From DATLGD01 sp035540755 (lineage in GTDB: Bacteria; Actinomycetota; Actinomycetes; Mycobacteriales; SCTD01), in assembly GCA_035540755.1 (NCBI GenBank), contig DATLGD010000125.1, forward strand, positions 1-15,654: a DNA stretch of 15,654 bases, read 5' to 3'. This document shows positions 1-6,750 of the stretch, piece after piece. Positions within the stretch are counted from its first letter, which is position 1; the number at the start of each line of letters is the position of its first letter. The notes under the pieces are model-generated. The model saw only the letters and a program-made list of their open reading frames with translations, made no database searches and had not been told where the DNA came from. The translations under genes were made by a program, and so were the position numbers.

Positions 1-2408
1 TTGTTGGGCTGTGCCGCGGTCGACGTCCGCCGCCAGTGCCCGGCCACGACCAGGTCGGTCGCCGCGTAGCGCTGCTCGGCCGTGACCTCCGGGCCCAGGT
101 TCGTGAACCACCGCGGCGTGTAGACGAACGTCTGCGGCAGCGCGCCGCTGGTGACGGCGCCGCCGGTGTTGACGACGTTGACGACGCCGTTGGCGTTGCC
201 CGGCCCGGCCGCCGTGCTGACCGTCAGCATGCCGGCCTGGGTGTTGAAGGTCGCGCCGGTGGTGCCGCGCGTGACCAGGCCGGCGGTCTCGAGGAACTCC
301 TGCACCTCGGCGCGCCGGGCAGCTGTGAGGCTGTTGTAGACCAGGCCGCTCGAGACGTAGAGCACGCCGGCTCCCCGCAGGGCCTCGGTGCCGGCGTTGA
401 GGGACGCCGTCGACACCGGCCGCACCTCGAAGCCCATGTCGCGCAGGACCTTCAACTCGTCGGGGGCAGCGGCGGCGGCGATGACGGTGCGGCTCAGCGG
501 TGTGCCGCCGGTGCCGGCTCGGGCCGCGGTGAAGCGCACGCCGAACCTGTCGGCGACGGCGTGCGCGGCGCCGCGCGCCGCGGCCGGGACGACGACGCGG
601 CCGTCGTCGGTCCAGCGCGCCCGCACGCCCTGCCGGAGCAGCTCGTTGAGGGCGGCGACGTCCTTGCCGTCGACCAGGGCCAGCAGCAGGTCGCTGCCTG
701 CAGGAGCCGTGACGGCGCCGGGAGGCGAGGCCACCGCGACCGGCTTGCCGACCACCTTGAGGTCACCGGCGGAGGCGATGTCGACCGTCGCGCCCCACAG
801 CAGGCGGTGGCTCCAGCCCGAGATGTCGTACATGGTCGGCACGAGCGCGCTGATGTCGCGTCCGGCCTCGAGCATGACGTTCGCCAGGCCCCGCTTGGAC
901 TGGTGCATGTCCACCACGTAGGTGCCGGGCGGGTAGCTCCTGCCGGCGAGCGAGAACGCCTTGTCCGCCCGCGTCACGCGCACGTCGTTGGCGACCAGGT
1001 GGTCGACCAGCCGTGCTGCCGCGGCCGGCGAGCGCTGCCCGTCGACGGCCGGGATGACGTAGGCGCGGGGGAACCGGGTCGTGTAGCCCCGGTCCTCCAC
1101 GCCGAAGCCGGGGACGACCCCGACGGGCGGGTCGACGCGCGGCTCACCTGCGGCGCCCCGCCGGAAGACCTCGATCTGGTCGCGGATGAGCTGCTCGCGG
1201 TTCGCGTCGGTGTAGGCCAGACCCGCCTTGAGCGTGGCCACCGTGACCGCCTTGTTCACCTGCGCCAGGGGGCGGAGCACGGCGGCGTCCTGGTTGTAGC
1301 TGGCGTTGTTGACCCTCATCGGGAACTCGATCGTGTGCCCCACCGCCCCGTGGTACATCGAGTACATCGGCGTGAAGATCGGCGGCCAGTCGTCCCAGTC
1401 GCCCGGTTCCCAGTCCCGGAAGGGGATGATGGCCCGGCCGCCGGTAGTGAGGGCGCTCGCCGGCACCCTGCCCGCGGCGACCTCGCTCTGGATCGCGGCC
1501 TCCATGCCCTCCGCGTTCGACAGGGCGTGCTTGATGTAGAGGTCGTACTCGTTGTTCTGCGCGTGCGGGGCGGTGGCCGGCTCGATGAGCGTGCCGGGCA
1601 CGTACCCGTGCATGTCCAGGAAGACCAGCGGCTGCTTGTCGATGAGGAGCTGCCGGGTGGCGACCACCTCCGGCTGCGAGGCGGTGATGTAGTCGCGGTT
1701 CATGTCGAAGCCGGCGGCGTTGGCCCGGGTGTTGTTGACGCGGCCGTCCGGGTTGACCGAGAGCACGGCGTAGACGCGCGTGCGCCGCAGCATCGCGGCG
1801 ACCGCCGGGTCCTCCGATCGCGCCAGCTCCTCGACGACCTGGAGCGCGCCGTCGGTGCCCTCCCACTCGTTGCCGTGGATGTTGCCGTGCACGAGGAACG
1901 GGGCCTTGTAGTCCCTGACGATGCTGGCGTCCTTGGCTGCCGCGCCCGGGTTCTCCTCGATCCGCTGGCGGATCTGCTCCTGCCGGCGGGCCTGGCCGTT
2001 GGTCTCCGGAGCGGTGACGGTGACGAGGTAGAGGTCGCGCCCCTGGACGCTCTGGCCGATCACCTCGACGCTGACGCGGTCGCTCTCGGCCTGCAGCGCG
2101 TTCAGTCGAGGAGCCAGCTCGTGGAACGCGACGAGCCCGAGCTTGAGAGAGGCGTCGGCGTTGTTCACCGGTGGCTCGGAGAGGACGGTCTGGCGGGGGT
2201 AGGCCAGGTCGCTCGCGGACCGGGTCGGACCCGTGCCGGGACGCGCCGCCGTCTGCGTGGCGGCCACCTGGTTGCGGTCGGCCCCGTTGCCGGGCTCTCG
2301 GCCGCGGTCCTGGGGCGGCGCGGCGACAGCGGTGGGCGGTGCCAGGCCGAGGGTCAGGGCGGCGGCCACCGAGGTGGCCGCCAGGGACAGGCAGGTGCGG
2401 CGACGCAT
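1..2408 (-). CDS. Secreted M14-family zinc carboxypeptidase, C-terminus cut by window edge
   Basis: Only the first 802 codons are visible; the frame stays open to base 1. The N-terminus is a Sec-type signal peptide (Arg-rich start, hydrophobic stretch to about residue 23, A-V-A cleavage site near residue 29), so the enzyme should be exported. The M14 zinc site reads HGNIHGNEWEG: His178 and Glu181 form HxxE, and His267 in FLDMHGY is the probable third ligand. Glu361 in GHTIEFPMR fits the catalytic base. By family knowledge it would hydrolyse C-terminal residues from peptides. After the peptidase domain lies a long C-terminal region, including the stretch SYPPGTYVVDMHQSKRG, typical of the large actinobacterial members. 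The HxxE-to-His spacing of about 85 residues is shorter than in classical carboxypeptidase A. ATG at 2408 is preceded by TGGAG five bases upstream. It lies 68 bases behind otsA on the same strand; whether the two are cotranscribed is unclear. Confidence 0.9.
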   Translation of the reverse strand, partial: MRRRTCLSLAATSVAAALTLGLAPPTAVAAPPQDRGREPGNGADRNQVAATQTAARPGTGPTRSASDLAYPRQTVLSEPPVNNADASLKLGLVAFHELAPRLNALQAESDRVSVEVIGQSVQGRDLYLVTVTAPETNGQARRQEQIRQRIEENPGAAAKDASIVRDYKAPFLVHGNIHGNEWEGTDGALQVVEELARSEDPAVAAMLRRTRVYAVLSVNPDGRVNNTRANAAGFDMNRDYITASQPEVVATRQLLIDKQPLVFLDMHGYVPGTLIEPATAPHAQNNEYDLYIKHALSNAEGMEAAIQSEVAAGRVPASALTTGGRAIIPFRDWEPGDWDDWPPIFTPMYSMYHGAVGHTIEFPMRVNNASYNQDAAVLRPLAQVNKAVTVATLKAGLAYTDANREQLIRDQIEVFRRGAAGEPRVDPPVGVVPGFGVEDRGYTTRFPRAYVIPAVDGQRSPAAAARLVDHLVANDVRVTRADKAFSLAGRSYPPGTYVVDMHQSKRGLANVMLEAGRDISALVPTMYDISGWSHRLLWGATVDIASAGDLKVVGKPVAVASPPGAVTAPAGSDLLLALVDGKDVAALNELLRQGVRARWTDDGRVVVPAAARGAAHAVADRFGVRFTAARAGTGGTPLSRTVIAAAAAPDELKVLRDMGFEVRPVSTASLNAGTEALRGAGVLYVSSGLVYNSLTAARRAEVQEFLETAGLVTRGTTGATFNTQAGMLTVSTAAGPGNANGVVNVVNTGGAVTSGALPQTFVYTPRWFTNLGPEVTAEQRYAATDLVVAGHWRRTSTAAQPN

Positions 2409-2476
2409 GCGCACTCCAGGTCAGTGGTCGGGACCGCGCCATCCAACAGCGTTCGGGCGGCTTCGGCACCCACCCT

Positions 2477-3895
2477 TCAGCCCAGAGCGGCGCGCTGGGC
2501 CTGGAGCCACGTCGTCGGGGGAAGCGCCGTGGCGGCGGCGGCCAGTCGTCTGCTGCGGAGCGCACGCTCCGCGGCGGGCATCTCGAGGGCGGTGTGCAGA
2601 GCCTCCGCCGTCTGCGTCACGTCGAACGGGTTGACGAGCAGCGCGTCGTCGCCGAGCTCGTCTGCGGCGCCGGCCTCCCGCGACAGCACCAGACCGAGCC
2701 CGCGCTCGCTGAGCACCGGCCCCTCCTTGGCCACGAGGTTCATGCCGTCGCGCAGCGGGTTCACCAGGAGGACGTCGGCGACCGCGTAGGACGCCAGCGA
2801 GCGCGCGTAGTCGTCGCGCACCTCGAGCACCACCGGCTGCCATCCGGGGGCGCCGAACTCGTCGTTGATCTCGCGCGCGGTCCGCTGCACCGCGGCGGTG
2901 TACTCCCGGTAGGAGGGCAGGTCGTGCCGCGAGGGGTAGGCGAGTGCCAGGTGCACGACCCGCCCTCGCCACTGCGGCCGGGTGCGCAGCAGCTCGCGGT
3001 AGGCCAGCAGTCCGCGGACGATGTTCTTGCTCAGCTCGGTGCGGTCGACGCGCAGCAGCAGCTGCCGGTCGCCGACCAGCTCCCGCAGCGCGGCGACGCG
3101 CGCCTGCACGTCCGCCTGCGCCGCTCGGGCACGCAGCTCGCCGGCGTCGACGCCGAGGCCGTGCACGTCGACGCGGGTGGTGCGGCCCTCGTGCCGGACT
3201 CCGCCCTCGACCCGCTCGGCGCCGAGCACCTGCTCGCAGCAGGCGGTGAAGCACTCGGCCCACCGCCGGGACAGGAAGCCGACGGCGTCGGCACCGAGCA
3301 GGCCTTCCAGCACCTCCCGCCCGACGTCGTCCGGGAGCAGGCAGAAGTACTCCGGCGGGGCCCAGGGAGTGTGGCTGAAGTGCCCGATCCGCAGGTCGGG
3401 TCGGCGGTCGCGCAGCTGCCGCGGCGTCAGCGACAGGTGGTAGTCCTGCACGAGCACCGTCGCGCCGGGAGCCGCCTCCTCGGCGAGCGCCTCCGCGAAC
3501 GCCTCGTCGTAGGCGCGGTAGTCCGCCCAGGCCCGGCGGAAGCGGGCGTCGAAGACCGGCGCCGCCGGCGTCGCGTAGAGCAGGTGGGCGACGAACCAGA
3601 GGGTGGAGTTGGCGACGGCGTTGTAGGCCCGGTCGAAGACGACCGGGTCGATGTCGAGCATGCGGACGGCGGTCGGCGCGCCGCCGGCGTCCAGCCGCCG
3701 CGGGGAGCGGCGGGCCGCGCGTCGGTCGGCGTCGGTGAGCGCCGCGCACACCCACAGGGCGTTCTCCGTGCCGGCGACGCCGCTGAGCGCCGGCACCAGC
3801 CCACCGCCTCCGCGCAGCGCCGGCGGCGTGCCCTCGGGGCCGTCCGCGTGCGACACCGGTCCCCGGTTCGAGGCGAGCAGCAGCGTCGGCTCCAC
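2477..3895 (-). CDS. otsA: Trehalose-6-phosphate synthase (GT20 family)
   Basis: A GT20 glycosyltransferase of 472 residues (E. coli OtsA is 474) that by family joins UDP- or GDP-glucose to glucose-6-phosphate in the cytosol to make trehalose-6-phosphate. Visible motifs (numbered from the GTG) are SNRGPVS at 9-15, the glycine-rich loop near 29-32, QDYH at 150-153, HFSHTPW with His175, R285 and K290 of RTELSK (E. coli has RLDYSK), and RDGMNLVAKE with Asp383 and Glu391. The start is placed at GTG 3895, not at an in-frame ATG at 3967: homology begins right after the GTG, and a TACTGT hexamer lies 7 nt upstream, as for a leaderless mRNA. The extra 24 codons from 3967 would also reach the promoter and riboswitch of the divergent thrC. 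No otsB phosphatase is in the window. A glucosylglycerol-phosphate synthase or another GT20 specificity cannot be excluded from sequence alone. Confidence 0.9.
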   Translation of the reverse strand: MEPTLLLASNRGPVSHADGPEGTPPALRGGGGLVPALSGVAGTENALWVCAALTDADRRAARRSPRRLDAGGAPTAVRMLDIDPVVFDRAYNAVANSTLWFVAHLLYATPAAPVFDARFRRAWADYRAYDEAFAEALAEEAAPGATVLVQDYHLSLTPRQLRDRRPDLRIGHFSHTPWAPPEYFCLLPDDVGREVLEGLLGADAVGFLSRRWAECFTACCEQVLGAERVEGGVRHEGRTTRVDVHGLGVDAGELRARAAQADVQARVAALRELVGDRQLLLRVDRTELSKNIVRGLLAYRELLRTRPQWRGRVVHLALAYPSRHDLPSYREYTAAVQRTAREINDEFGAPGWQPVVLEVRDDYARSLASYAVADVLLVNPLRDGMNLVAKEGPVLSERGLGLVLSREAGAADELGDDALLVNPFDVTQTAEALHTALEMPAAERALRSRRLAAAATALPPTTWLQAQRAALG

Positions 3896-3902
3896 CCGGC
3901 GG

Positions 3903-3908
3903 ACAGTA
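3903..3908 (-). promoter_or_regulatory. Probable -10 hexamer of otsA (leaderless)
   Basis: On the minus strand this reads TACTGT (TANNNT), followed by 7 nt and the GTG at 3895. The transcript would start at or next to the start codon. No convincing -35 is seen. Confidence 0.5.
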
Positions 3909-3937
3909 GCGACGGAGCGGTCGCAGGAGGAGTCCCC

Positions 3938-3943
3938 TACACT
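3938..3943 (+). promoter_or_regulatory. Probable -10 hexamer of the thrC leader transcript
   Basis: TACACT (TANNNT) lies 26 nt upstream of the first base of the SAM-I aptamer, which would put the transcription start near 3950. No clear -35 is visible. The site is inside the region between otsA and thrC and back-to-back with the otsA -10. Confidence 0.45.
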
Positions 3944-3969
3944 CGCCGTCACACAACTGAACAGCACCG

Positions 3970-4109
3970 CTCATCCAGAGGGGCACCAGGGACACGGCCC
4001 GACGACGCCCCGGCAACCAGCGCGCAACCATGCTCGGGCGACGCCCGGGAAGTGTCTCAGCGCCAGGTGCCAACTCCGTCCCGCACGACATCCGTGCGGG
4101 GAAGATGAG
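3970..4109 (+). promoter_or_regulatory. SAM-I (S-box) riboswitch in the thrC leader
   Basis: The block matches the SAM-I aptamer in order. P1 is closed by CTCATC (3970-3975) with GATGAG (4104-4109), six perfect pairs. The core GGCCCGACGACG...CCCCGGCAACC lies at 3996-4018. P3 is formed by GGC (4012-4014) with GCC (4069-4071) and carries an enlarged distal arm ending in the hairpin 4035-4047. The conserved AGGTGCCAACTCC is at 4065-4077. P4 is CCCGCAC (4080-4086) with GTGCGGG (4094-4100). The strand closing P1 is the characteristic GGGGAAGATGAG. The P4 between P3 and P1 argues for SAM-I rather than SAM-IV. There is no U-rich terminator before thrC, and the Shine-Dalgarno (about 4108-4115) begins in the last two bases of P1, so ligand-dependent blocking of translation is the likely mechanism. 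Confidence 0.9.
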
Positions 4110-4125
4110 GAGAGGCCTTCTTCGC

Positions 4126-5388
4126 ATGACCCTGTCTTTCGACGTTCCCGCCGCCTTCGCCGGCTCCCCCGCACGGGGGCTGATCTGCCGCGAGTGCCGG
4201 GGCGAGGTCCCGCTGTCGCCCGTGCACGTCTGCGAGCGCTGCTTCGCCCCCCTCGAGGTCGCCTACGACGAGGACCGGCTTCGGCTGGTCACGCGCGAGT
4301 CGATCTCCGCGGGCCCGCAGAGCATCTGGCGCTACGCCGGTCTGCTGCCCGCCGGGCAGGACGAGGCGACCCGCGTCGACCTCGGGGCCGGCATGACGCG
4401 GCTGCGGCCGGCCCCGCACCTGGCGAAGGCGCTCGGCATGCGGTCCCTGCTCGTCAAGGACGACAGCGGCAACCCGACGCACTCCTTCAAGGACCGGGTG
4501 GTGTCGGTGGCGCTGTCGGCGGCTCGCGCCTTCGGCTACACGACCGTCTCCTGCGCCTCCACCGGCAACCTCGCGAACTCGGTCGCCGCGCACGCCACGC
4601 ACGCCGGGCTGCGCTCGGTGGTGTTCATCCCCAGCGACCTCGAGCAGGGCAAGGTCGTGCAGAGCGCGGTCTACGGCCAGACGCTGGTCGCCGTCGACGG
4701 CAGCTACGACGACGTCAACCGGCTCTGCAGCGAGATCGCCGAGGCCGAGGACTGGGCGTTCGTCAACGTCAACGTCCGGCCCTACTACGCCGAGGGCAGC
4801 AAGACCCTCGGCTACGAGGTGGCCGAGCAGCTCGGCTGGCGCCTGCCCGAGCAGGTCGTCGCGCCGATGGCGTCCGGCTCGCTGCTCACCAAGGTGGACA
4901 AGGCCTTCGGCGAGCTCGGCCGGCTCGGCCTGGTGGAGGCGACGCCGTACAAGGTGTACGGGGCGCAGGCCACCGGCTGCTCACCGATCGCCACCGCCTT
5001 CGAGAACGGCTGGGAGGTCGTGCGTCCGGTGAAGCCGTCGACCATCGCGAAGTCGCTCGCCATCGGCAACCCCGCCGACGGGCCGTACGCGCTCGACGTC
5101 GTCCGCCGCACGGGCGGGGCGATGGGGCACGTCTCCGACGAGCAGGTGGTGGAGGGCATCCGGCTGCTCGCCTCGACCGAGGGCGTGTTCGCCGAGACCG
5201 CCGGCGGCGTCACCGTCGCGACGCTGAAGCAGCTGCTCGAGCGCGGGCAGATCGACCCCGACGCCGAGACGGTGCTCTACAACACCGGCGACGGCCTCAA
5301 GACGATCGACGCGGTGGCCGGCGTCTGCGGCCCGACCGCGACGATCGCGCCGTCCTACGGGGCGTTCGCGAAGGCCGGCCTGGCGTAG
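4126..5388 (+). CDS. thrC: Threonine synthase (PLP-dependent, zinc-ribbon N-terminus)
   Basis: A 420-residue fold-type II PLP enzyme; threonine synthases convert O-phosphohomoserine to threonine plus phosphate in the cytosol. The N-terminus has two CxxC pairs (Cys21/24 and Cys36/39) forming a probable zinc ribbon. SGNPTHSFKDR carries the Schiff-base Lys122, and CASTGNLANSVAAHA and MASGSLLTK are phosphate/substrate loops. ATG 4126 is chosen because AGGAGAGG ends about 10 nt upstream; an in-frame ATG at 4030 lies inside the riboswitch and would add 32 residues with no homology. It stands alone, without hom or thrB beside it, and is preceded by a SAM-I riboswitch, so its expression should fall when SAM is plentiful. 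It may be a second thrC or a paralogue with another beta-substitution reaction on a related phosphoester (cysteate synthase is such a case in methanogens); nothing in the visible motifs forces that reading. Confidence 0.9.
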   Translation: MTLSFDVPAAFAGSPARGLICRECRGEVPLSPVHVCERCFAPLEVAYDEDRLRLVTRESISAGPQSIWRYAGLLPAGQDEATRVDLGAGMTRLRPAPHLAKALGMRSLLVKDDSGNPTHSFKDRVVSVALSAARAFGYTTVSCASTGNLANSVAAHATHAGLRSVVFIPSDLEQGKVVQSAVYGQTLVAVDGSYDDVNRLCSEIAEAEDWAFVNVNVRPYYAEGSKTLGYEVAEQLGWRLPEQVVAPMASGSLLTKVDKAFGELGRLGLVEATPYKVYGAQATGCSPIATAFENGWEVVRPVKPSTIAKSLAIGNPADGPYALDVVRRTGGAMGHVSDEQVVEGIRLLASTEGVFAETAGGVTVATLKQLLERGQIDPDAETVLYNTGDGLKTIDAVAGVCGPTATIAPSYGAFAKAGLA

Positions 5389-5400
5389 GCGCGCCGGGCC

Positions 5401-5415
5401 GGCCGCCCCGCGGCC
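5401..5415 (+). terminator. Possible thrC terminator hairpin
   Basis: GGCCGC and GCGGCC pair perfectly around a CCC loop 12 bases after the thrC stop, with flanking CCGGG/CCCGG that could extend the stem. There is no U-tract. In DNA this GC-rich a six-pair stem is weak evidence. Confidence 0.3.
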
Positions 5416-5430
5416 CCCCGGTCGCCAGGG

Positions 5431-5567
5431 CGATCTCTGACGGTCGCCGCCCACCCGCGCGCTGGGTCGTCCGTCAGAGATCGACCGGCGTCGCGGCCGG
5501 GCGCGGCGAACCCTGACGGTCTCCGGTCATCCGCGCGCCCGTCCGCCCGTCAGAGATCGACCGGCGC
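5431..5567. repeat. Two tandem degenerate hairpin repeats behind thrC
   Basis: The first unit has a perfect 13-bp inverted repeat: CGATCTCTGACGG (5431-5443) and CCGTCAGAGATCG (5471-5483) with a 27-nt loop. About 77 bases later the pattern recurs with a shortened left arm, CTGACGG (5513-5519) and CCGTCAG (5548-5554), followed again by AGATCGACCGGCG. The right arm plus flank CCGTCAGAGATCGACCGGCG is identical over 20 bases in both units (5471-5490 and 5548-5567). A third half-site, GTCAGGG at 5598-5604, is complementary to CCCTGAC at 5512-5518. There is no coding support across the block. It may serve as a thrC transcript end or be a dispersed palindromic intergenic repeat. Confidence 0.75.
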
Positions 5568-5617
5568 GCGGGTCGGCGCGGACACCGCGGCGGGTTGTCA
5601 GGGACTGCGCCGCCCGG

Positions 5618-5623
5618 CACGGT
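5618..5623 (+). promoter_or_regulatory. Possible -10 hexamer of the DUF2277 gene
   Basis: CACGGT (CANNNT) sits 7 nt before ATG 5631. It resembles the arrangement at other genes here but starts with C, and the downstream bases are G-rich. Confidence 0.3.
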
Positions 5624-5630
5624 GGGCGGC

Positions 5631-5867
5631 ATGTGCCGCAGCATCAAGACGCTCCGCCCGCCGTACACCGACGACGTGGGGGACGACGACGTGCGCGCCG
5701 CCGCCCTGCAGTACGTGCGCAAGGTCGCCGGGATGCGGGCCCCTGCGGCCAGGAACGCCGAGGCGTTCGATGCCGCGGTGGACGCCGTCGCGGCCGCCAC
5801 CCAGGACCTGCTCGACCGGATCGTCGTGCGCGCACCGGCTCGCCGCCCGCAGGCGTCAGCGTCGTAG
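5631..5867 (+). CDS. DUF2277 family small protein
   Basis: 78 residues starting MCRSIKTLRPPYTDDV and continuing with RAAALQYVRKVAGMRAP and a C-terminal helix rich in Ala/Asp (FDAAVDAVAAATQDLLDRI). This is the DUF2277 pattern, a short actinobacterial/proteobacterial family of unknown role whose N-terminal CR-IKTLRPP motif is highly conserved. ATG 5631 is used because the family begins exactly there; an upstream in-frame TTG at 5595 would add 12 residues derived from repeat DNA. The protein is soluble, with no signal or membrane segment. It converges with the 5871-6671 gene, the two stops being only 3 bases apart. No Shine-Dalgarno is evident. Confidence 0.85.
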   Translation: MCRSIKTLRPPYTDDVGDDDVRAAALQYVRKVAGMRAPAARNAEAFDAAVDAVAAATQDLLDRIVVRAPARRPQASAS

Positions 5868-5870
5868 TGG

Positions 5871-6671
5871 CTACCGGCCCCGCCGCCGGCGCAGCGTCAC
5901 GGCGTGGTCGGTGCGGTAGCCGTGCACCAGCTCGGGCAGCGCGAGGTACTGCCCGAGCGCGTGCTCGAGGACCAGCGCCGGCTGCAGGTGGCCGTAGATG
6001 ACCGCGTCCAGCTCGATCGTCCCCTGCGGGTGCCACAGCCCCTGGGCGTAGTGCAGCGACGCGCGCGCCTGCGCCGCCAGCTCCTCGATCCGCTGCGCGT
6101 TGGCTCGCCAGTGCGCCGCCGGCGGCCCGCTGGCCCGCACCGCGCCCAGCGCCTGGTCGAGCAGCTGGTCGACGGCGTCAGCAGCAGTGAGCAGGCCCTT
6201 GAGGTGCTTGCGCGGTGCCGACCTCGGCTTGGTCAGGTCGGGGAGAGCGGCCGGCAGCTCCACCTCGTGACCGATCCAGAAGTCGTCGCTCACCGCCGCC
6301 CGGCGGCCACGGCTGACCCACTCCTGCACCGGTGCGAAGAACGTCCACACCTGGCGGTAGGTGGCCGGCGGCACGAAGCCGGCCGTGCGCGGGTCCTGCC
6401 GGGCGTCGGCGGCCAGCAGCTCGCTGCCGAGCGCCTGGTGCACCCGGGCGTTCCAGCTGCACAGGAACAGGCTGGCCGACGCCGCGTCGGCCTCCCAGAG
6501 GTGGACGCCCCGCGCGGTGAGCTCGTCCCGCCGCTGCTCGACGAGCAGTCCGAGCTCGAACACGCCCGTCCCCGCCCGCTCGAACGCCTCGAGCTGGACC
6601 GCGGGCACCTCGTCGCGGACCCGGGCCGTCAACCGGTTGAGCAGCGGGGGGCGGCGCGCCCTCGACGTCAT
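5871..6671 (-). CDS. Conserved-looking hypothetical protein, 266 residues
   Basis: I do not recognise the family. The codon pattern (G/C at third positions) and a clean ATG with GGAG six bases upstream support a real gene. The protein is soluble and mostly helical, rich in Ala, Leu, Trp and Arg, without signal peptide or membrane segment. Landmarks are a basic N-terminus (SRARRPPLLNRL), LFLCSWNARVHQALG around residues 68-82, FVPPATYRQVWTFFAPVQEW around 99-118, DDFWIGHEVELP around 129-140, and a C-terminal HLQPALVLEHALGQYLALPELVHGY stretch before a basic tail. No catalytic signature could be named. It is divergent from the small acidic gene at 6751 (79-base shared upstream region) and convergent with DUF2277. 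Confidence 0.7.
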   Translation of the reverse strand: MTSRARRPPLLNRLTARVRDEVPAVQLEAFERAGTGVFELGLLVEQRRDELTARGVHLWEADAASASLFLCSWNARVHQALGSELLAADARQDPRTAGFVPPATYRQVWTFFAPVQEWVSRGRRAAVSDDFWIGHEVELPAALPDLTKPRSAPRKHLKGLLTAADAVDQLLDQALGAVRASGPPAAHWRANAQRIEELAAQARASLHYAQGLWHPQGTIELDAVIYGHLQPALVLEHALGQYLALPELVHGYRTDHAVTLRRRRGR

Positions 6672-6679
6672 GACCTGCT

Positions 6680-6696
6680 CCGTCCTGTTCGGACGG
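6680..6696. promoter_or_regulatory. Inverted repeat in the divergent 6671/6751 promoter region
   Basis: CCGTCC (6680-6685) and GGACGG (6691-6696) pair perfectly around TGTTC. Further on, GGGAAC (6695-6700) and GGGTAC (6714-6719) resemble pieces of stress-sigma promoters. The 13-base spacing between them is too short for a standard SigB/SigF promoter, so neither is called as such. Confidence 0.3.
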
Positions 6697-6750
6697 GAAC
6701 CCTACGTGCCGGTGGGTACACCCCGTCGCACCGTCGCGAGAGGAGTCGCT

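Noticed and set aside
36..2789. Very long plus-strand open frame of 917 codons
   Set aside because: It is antisense to the M14 peptidase and otsA. Its product is Arg/Val/Gly-rich low-complexity sequence typical of antisense frames in high-GC DNA, with no RBS or family motifs.
3861..3880. GGTTCGA word suggesting a tRNA T-arm
   Set aside because: It is inside the otsA coding region with no acceptor stem, anticodon arm or D-arm around it.
3970..4109. SAM-IV riboswitch
   Set aside because: SAM-IV shares the core and is common in actinomycetes, but this element has the P4 hairpin between P3 and the closing P1 strand, which fits SAM-I.
4030..4125. Upstream in-frame ATG for thrC at 4030
   Set aside because: It lies inside the SAM-I aptamer, has no Shine-Dalgarno, and adds 32 residues unlike the family; ATG 4126 has a good RBS.
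5595..5630. TTG start extending DUF2277 by 12 residues
   Set aside because: The added residues come from repeat-region DNA, and the family starts at MCR encoded at 5631.
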